Source: Candidatus Magasanikbacteria bacterium CG_4_10_14_0_8_um_filter_42_12
GTDB taxonomy: Bacteria > Patescibacteriota > Patescibacteriia > Magasanikbacterales > UBA922
Direction of reading: 5' to 3'
DNA length: 16,359 nucleotides
Assembly (NCBI GenBank): GCA_002784795.1
Contig: PFLZ01000024.1
Location: forward strand, 1 to 16,359
Shown here one piece after another: positions 13,298 to 16,359 of this stretch (position 1 is its first letter; every line of letters begins with the position of its first letter). The position numbers and the translations under genes are program-made. Below the pieces are notes generated by a model. The model searched no databases, was not told the DNA's origin, and saw only the letters and a list, made by a program, of their open reading frames with translations.

Positions 13298-13333
13298 GGC
13301 GACCGGCGTCGAGCACACGCTCCGTCGGTCGCC
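13298..13333 (+). other. GC-rich hairpin after the hypothetical gene
   Basis: GGCGACCG (13298-13305) pairs with CGGTCGCC (13326-13333), and an inner GAGC/GCTC pair closes an ACAC loop. It is far more GC-rich than its surroundings and lacks a T-tract. It may stabilise the mRNA 3' end or be a leftover of acquired DNA. Confidence 0.6.
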
Positions 13334-13340
13334 CACATTC

Positions 13341-13372
13341 AAAAAACCACGAGCATACGCTGGTGTTTTTTT
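13341..13372. terminator. Intrinsic terminator between convergent genes
   Basis: An A6 run, ACCA-(CGA bulge)-GC, ATAC loop, GCTGGT and a T7 run. The stem ACCAGC/GCTGGT has one 3-base bulge. A and T runs on the two sides could serve both the 12758 gene and the ABC exporter. Confidence 0.65.
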
Positions 13373-13401
13373 GTTACGTGTTATGTGTTTCGTGCTACGT
13401 G
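13372..13401 (-). repeat. Heptamer array locus 6 (single arm)
   Basis: On the minus strand CACGTAG, CACGAAA, CACATAA, CACGTAA, CA in exact 7-base steps, 4 bases after the TGA stop of the ABC exporter. No inverted partner is present before the terminator, so this is a solo arm. Confidence 0.85.
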
Positions 13402-13405
13402 TACA

Positions 13406-15172
13406 TCATTCTCCTATGAACGTCCCAGCCTGCAAATCCCACAGTCGACGATAAAATCCACGTTTTTTGCGAAGGAGTTGCTTGTGAGATCCGTCTTCTA
13501 CGATCTCTCCGTCTTCAATCACAAGAATTCTGTCCATCGACATAATCGTCGATAGTCGATGCGCAACGACAATCACCGTTTTCCCTTTCATCAAATTATG
13601 CAACGCATCCTGAATCAATTTTTCTGATTCAGAATCAAGTGAACTGGTTGCTTCGTCAAGAATAAGAATCGGTGCATTCTTCAAAATCGCGCGCGCGATC
13701 GCAACACGTTGTCGTTCCCCTCCAGAAAGTTTCACACCACGTTCTCCCACAAAGGTATTGTATGTTTCTGGAAAGCTCTCTATGAATTCATGTGCATGCG
13801 CAAGGCGCACTGCCTCATACACTTCTTCATCCGTCGCTTCCGGTCGACCATACCGAATGTTATCGATGATAGATCGATGAAACAAAATAGGGTCTTGTGG
13901 CACATAACTCACATGTTGCCACAAACTCTCTAACGTTACTTTTGAAATTGACTGCCCATCAATCATGAGACTTCCACGAGTGACGTCGTGTGTTCTGAGG
14001 AGAAGTTTCACAATCGTAGACTTCCCAGCACCAGAATGACCAACCAACGCAATGCGCTGTCCAGGTGAAATAGTCAAATAAAACTTTTTCATGATTGGCC
14101 GTGTTTTATTGTAATAAAAAGACACGTTGTCAAACACAATTTCTCCTTTTGAAACAACCAACGACTTTGCATTCCGCACATCTGTAATTTCATGAGGTGT
14201 TTCGAAAATTGCCGTCATTTCTTCTGCGTCTGCCATACTCTCATAGTAATCTCGGATATACCGCCCGACATCCCACAGTTTGTGAAATAAACCAATCACG
14301 TACGCTTGGATAAGAACAAAATCACCAATGGTCATTTGCCCCTTTTGCCAAAACTTGACGGCAATATACATCATCCCAAATTCGAGCAAAAACATCAGCA
14401 ACACTTGAATTGTCTCAAAGATTTGTCCGAGATTCCACGTCAGTGTATTGAGATAACGAAGACGTTCGGTGACGACACCAAAATATGTTTTCTCTCGTGT
14501 ATATCCATTCAAAAACTTTACATTTTCATGATTGGTAATCGTATCAGCAAGCACACCTACCACTTTTGATTCTTGTTCGCTACGCATCACATCATACTTT
14601 AGCTTGTACATGCTCCAAAAATAATTCATCACAACAAACACAAACACCCATGCAGCCACTGCTGCCGCAAAGATCCAATTATTCATCGACAGGACAATCA
14701 TGATGACCACAAGGTCAACAGCAATACGAATAAAACTAAACGTAATCAAATCTGCAATATTTTCAAATGCACGAGAAAATTTGTTGACACGTTTCACGAG
14801 CGACCCAACAAAATTATCATGAAAAAATGATGGTGCGTGCTTGTGCATGTATGCAAAAGAGGTGTTCGACAAATCTCGCATCACACGTGGTTGAAAATAA
14901 CTATTTACAAAAAGCAACACACGCCAGATAACCCAACTTAGCCCAAACAATCCAAGAATTTTGAATAGGATAGCAATCAATTGCTGAGCCACTTCTGGAC
15001 TTGGACTACTGGCACCCTGCAAGACATTAAAAAAATCCTTGTAAAGAAGTGCAGGGAGAAGATTGACAACAGAGCCAGCAATAATGCCAAAAATAACAAC
15101 AAACAACGCCACAGGATAGCGCTTTGCATGCTGCCAAAATATTTGATATGTTCGCTTGGTCACTCGTTTCAT
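13406..15172 (-). CDS. ABC exporter half-transporter (TMD-NBD, MsbA/lipid-exporter-like)
   Basis: A 588-residue half-transporter expected to dimerise in the membrane and use ATP to export a lipid, peptide or drug-like substrate. Residues about 15-300 are the six-helix ABC_membrane domain. The nucleotide-binding domain follows: Walker A GHSGAGKST (378-386), Q-loop Gln426 in VPQDPILF, signature LSGGERQRVAIARAI (482-496), Walker B ILILDEATSSLD (502-513) and H-loop His538 in VAHRLST. All key residues are intact and the length is normal. Substrate cannot be inferred. It is transcribed alone from a divergent promoter region shared with the PfkB gene. A terminator-like hairpin lies 7 bases before its ATG. 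It stops at TGA, which argues against a recoded-TGA genetic code. Confidence 0.92.
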   Translation of the reverse strand: MKRVTKRTYQIFWQHAKRYPVALFVVIFGIIAGSVVNLLPALLYKDFFNVLQGASSPSPEVAQQLIAILFKILGLFGLSWVIWRVLLFVNSYFQPRVMRDLSNTSFAYMHKHAPSFFHDNFVGSLVKRVNKFSRAFENIADLITFSFIRIAVDLVVIMIVLSMNNWIFAAAVAAWVFVFVVMNYFWSMYKLKYDVMRSEQESKVVGVLADTITNHENVKFLNGYTREKTYFGVVTERLRYLNTLTWNLGQIFETIQVLLMFLLEFGMMYIAVKFWQKGQMTIGDFVLIQAYVIGLFHKLWDVGRYIRDYYESMADAEEMTAIFETPHEITDVRNAKSLVVSKGEIVFDNVSFYYNKTRPIMKKFYLTISPGQRIALVGHSGAGKSTIVKLLLRTHDVTRGSLMIDGQSISKVTLESLWQHVSYVPQDPILFHRSIIDNIRYGRPEATDEEVYEAVRLAHAHEFIESFPETYNTFVGERGVKLSGGERQRVAIARAILKNAPILILDEATSSLDSESEKLIQDALHNLMKGKTVIVVAHRLSTIMSMDRILVIEDGEIVEDGSHKQLLRKKRGFYRRLWDLQAGTFIGE

Positions 15173-15178
15173 AAACAG

Positions 15179-15203
15179 AAAACCGCCCTCAATACCTAGG
15201 CGG
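15179..15203 (-). promoter_or_regulatory. Terminator-like hairpin in the ABC exporter leader (possible attenuator)
   Basis: On the minus strand CCGCC (15203-15199), an 11-base loop, GGCGG (15187-15183) and TTTT precede ATG 15172 by only a few bases. It lies downstream of a good promoter and upstream of the gene it would stop, which fits attenuation or occlusion of the start. No ligand-binding fold is evident. Confidence 0.45.
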
Positions 15204-15215
15204 AGTCACCATTAC

Positions 15216-15244
15216 TTGTATAGAAGACATATTCATTCTATTAT
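15216..15244 (+). promoter_or_regulatory. Candidate promoter of the PfkB-family kinase
   Basis: TTGTAT (15216-15221) and TATTAT (15239-15244) are 17 bases apart. The -10 overlaps that of the opposite strand, so the two promoters may exclude each other. Confidence 0.4.
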
Positions 15245-15267
15245 AGAAGACGAAGAAACGTTGAAAA
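15240..15267 (-). promoter_or_regulatory. Predicted ABC exporter promoter
   Basis: On the minus strand TTTTCA (15262-15267) and a perfect TATAAT (15240-15245) are 16 bases apart. A start near 15233 gives a leader of about 60 bases that contains the hairpin at 15183-15203. Confidence 0.55.
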
Positions 15268-15300
15268 TGTTACAAAATTTGCTAATTCATCACTTATTTT

Positions 15301-16245
15301 ATGAATCAATTCCATATCCTTATCTCCGGCTCCCTCGCATACGATTACATCATGGACTTTCCAGATAGCTTCAAAAATCACATCCTCCCAGAGCATATCC
15401 ATATGCTCAACGTGAGTTTTGTGGTCGATAAGCTCAATAAAAATTTTGGTGGGACAGCCGGAAACATCGGCTACACCATGAAGCTGCTCGGCGGCGACCC
15501 AATCGTCTTTGCTGCTCTCGGAAAAGACGCAGATACATACCTCGATCATTTCAAAAAACTGGAGATGAACACATCATATATCAGAACCAGCGAAAACCTT
15601 TTTACCTCGTCTGCATATATCACAACGGATAAAGATGACAATCAGATTACCGCCTTTTACCCAGGAGCTGGCAATGAATCAACAAAATTGCATGTATCTG
15701 ATGTTACAGAAAAACCAACGTTTGCTATCATCGGACCGAGTGCAAAAGAAGTGATGATCCAGCATGCAAAAGAATGCTATGAGGCACGGATTCCATTTTG
15801 TTTTGATCCAGGTCAACAAATCACCACACTCTCATCACAAGAACTTATGGCAATCATCGGACAGGCAACGTTTCTCATCGGCAATGATTATGAAATGAAG
15901 ATGATCGAAGAAAAAACAGGATGGGATGGACGAGAACTGATGAACCATGTGGAAGTGCTCATTACAACACTCGGGAGCAAAGGATCTGTCATCACCACAA
16001 ATGATGACATGATAGAAATCCCAGCACCAACGGCGCAATCAGTCGAAGATCCAACAGGTGCTGGTGATGCATATCGTGCGGGATTCTTTTCATCATATGC
16101 AAAAGGAAAAGATCTCAAAACCTGCGGACAAACGGGAGCAGTCGCAGCGCTGTATGCGATTGAAAAATATGGCACACAAAATCATGTGTTTACCGTTGCA
16201 GAGTTTGAGGAAAGATATGAAAGTGTGTTTGGAAAAAAGGAATAA
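15301..16245 (+). CDS. PfkB-family carbohydrate/nucleoside kinase
   Basis: A 314-residue cytoplasmic kinase of the ribokinase/adenosine-kinase (PfkB) family, which phosphorylates sugars or nucleosides with ATP. Visible signatures: a first strand ILISGSLAYDYIMDF, the di-Gly substrate motif NFGGTAGNIGYTMKLLGG (48-65), ALGKDADTYL (72-81), and the C-terminal anion-hole and catalytic motif DPTGAGDAYRAGF (250-262) with catalytic Asp256. Length is normal. The first motif resembles adenosine-kinase-like members more than ribokinase, but substrate cannot be fixed from sequence. There is no Shine-Dalgarno before ATG 15301. It is divergent from the ABC exporter and shares its promoter region. Confidence 0.88.
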   Translation: MNQFHILISGSLAYDYIMDFPDSFKNHILPEHIHMLNVSFVVDKLNKNFGGTAGNIGYTMKLLGGDPIVFAALGKDADTYLDHFKKLEMNTSYIRTSENLFTSSAYITTDKDDNQITAFYPGAGNESTKLHVSDVTEKPTFAIIGPSAKEVMIQHAKECYEARIPFCFDPGQQITTLSSQELMAIIGQATFLIGNDYEMKMIEEKTGWDGRELMNHVEVLITTLGSKGSVITTNDDMIEIPAPTAQSVEDPTGAGDAYRAGFFSSYAKGKDLKTCGQTGAVAALYAIEKYGTQNHVFTVAEFEERYESVFGKKE

Positions 16246-16336
16246 TTACAAATTTCTAGTTCACAATTCAAAAATAAAATGACAAATATTTGAATATTTT
16301 ATTAGAAATTTTTAATCTCTCCTGGGTCTAATTCCC
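16246..16336. other. AT-rich non-coding tail
   Basis: There is no ORF worth calling. It contains an AT-only palindrome (AAATATT...AATATTT near 16283-16298) that could be a weak transcript end for the kinase gene, and otherwise nothing I recognise. Confidence 0.4.
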
Positions 16337-16351
16337 CGCCCCTCTGGGGCG
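16337..16351. repeat. Perfect GC hairpin at the window edge (REP-like?)
   Basis: CGCCCC, TCT, GGGGCG form a perfect 6-bp stem with a 3-base loop, preceded by AATTC and at odds with the AT-rich context. The shape recalls REP or IS200/IS605-end hairpins, but it is cut near the window end and only one copy is visible. Confidence 0.3.
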
Positions 16352-16359
16352 TGATACAA

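Noticed and set aside
13406..13408. Alternative genetic code (TGA as Gly) as in Gracilibacteria
   Set aside because: TGA is the stop of the ABC exporter right at the normal family length, and no in-frame TGA is needed in any gene.

Overview
This window looks like a chromosome segment from a Patescibacteria (Candidate Phyla Radiation) bacterium, probably Parcubacteria-like. The evidence is indirect: several secreted proteins that end in a VirB2/TrbC-like two-helix pilin domain, a type IV minor-pilin operon with huge Ig-like ectodomains of the kind common in Parcubacteria, few Shine-Dalgarno sequences, and small isolated S23/four-helix-bundle genes. TGA is used as a stop (end of the ABC exporter), so the Gracilibacteria/SR1 code is not in use. 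I see no tRNA, rRNA, CRISPR array or transposase.

Layout. Positions 1-12067 form one co-directional minus-strand run. Read in the direction of transcription it contains a type IV minor-pilin operon (12067 to 8027: a 650-residue pilin with Ig-like domains, a PulJ/PilW-like pilin, a PilX/GspK-like protein), a frameshifted S23 gene, galU, a VirB2-like membrane protein with a Cys-containing ectodomain, an S23 remnant plus an intact S23 gene, an orphan solute-binding lipoprotein, a Cys-rich VirB2-like protein, an unusual alpha/beta-hydrolase fused to a VirB2-like pilin domain, and a small VirB2-like pilin cut by the window start. Next comes a coiled-coil gene (minus) divergent from an unrecognised gene (plus), then an ABC exporter (minus) divergent from a PfkB-family sugar/nucleoside kinase (plus).

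Most notable signal. Six intergenic spots carry arrays of an exact 7-base unit, consensus CACRTAR. In five of them a forward array is matched by an inverted one (YTAYGTG), with the same polarity: on the minus (coding) strand the order is gene stop, CACRTAR array, core, YTAYGTG array, next start. Some cores are 4-15 bases (hairpins); at two loci the core holds S23-family genes. This resembles 23S rRNA intervening sequences, where an S23 ORF sits in the loop of a long stem, but here it lies between protein genes. I propose a dispersed, possibly mobile, IVS-like hairpin family with optional S23 cargo.

How the genes may work together. Most products act at or outside the membrane: two pilus-type systems (type IV minor pilins and VirB2-like anchored ectodomains), a binding lipoprotein, UDP-glucose supply for surface glycans and an exporter. 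This suits an episymbiotic cell with an elaborate surface. The functional links are inferred from gene order only.
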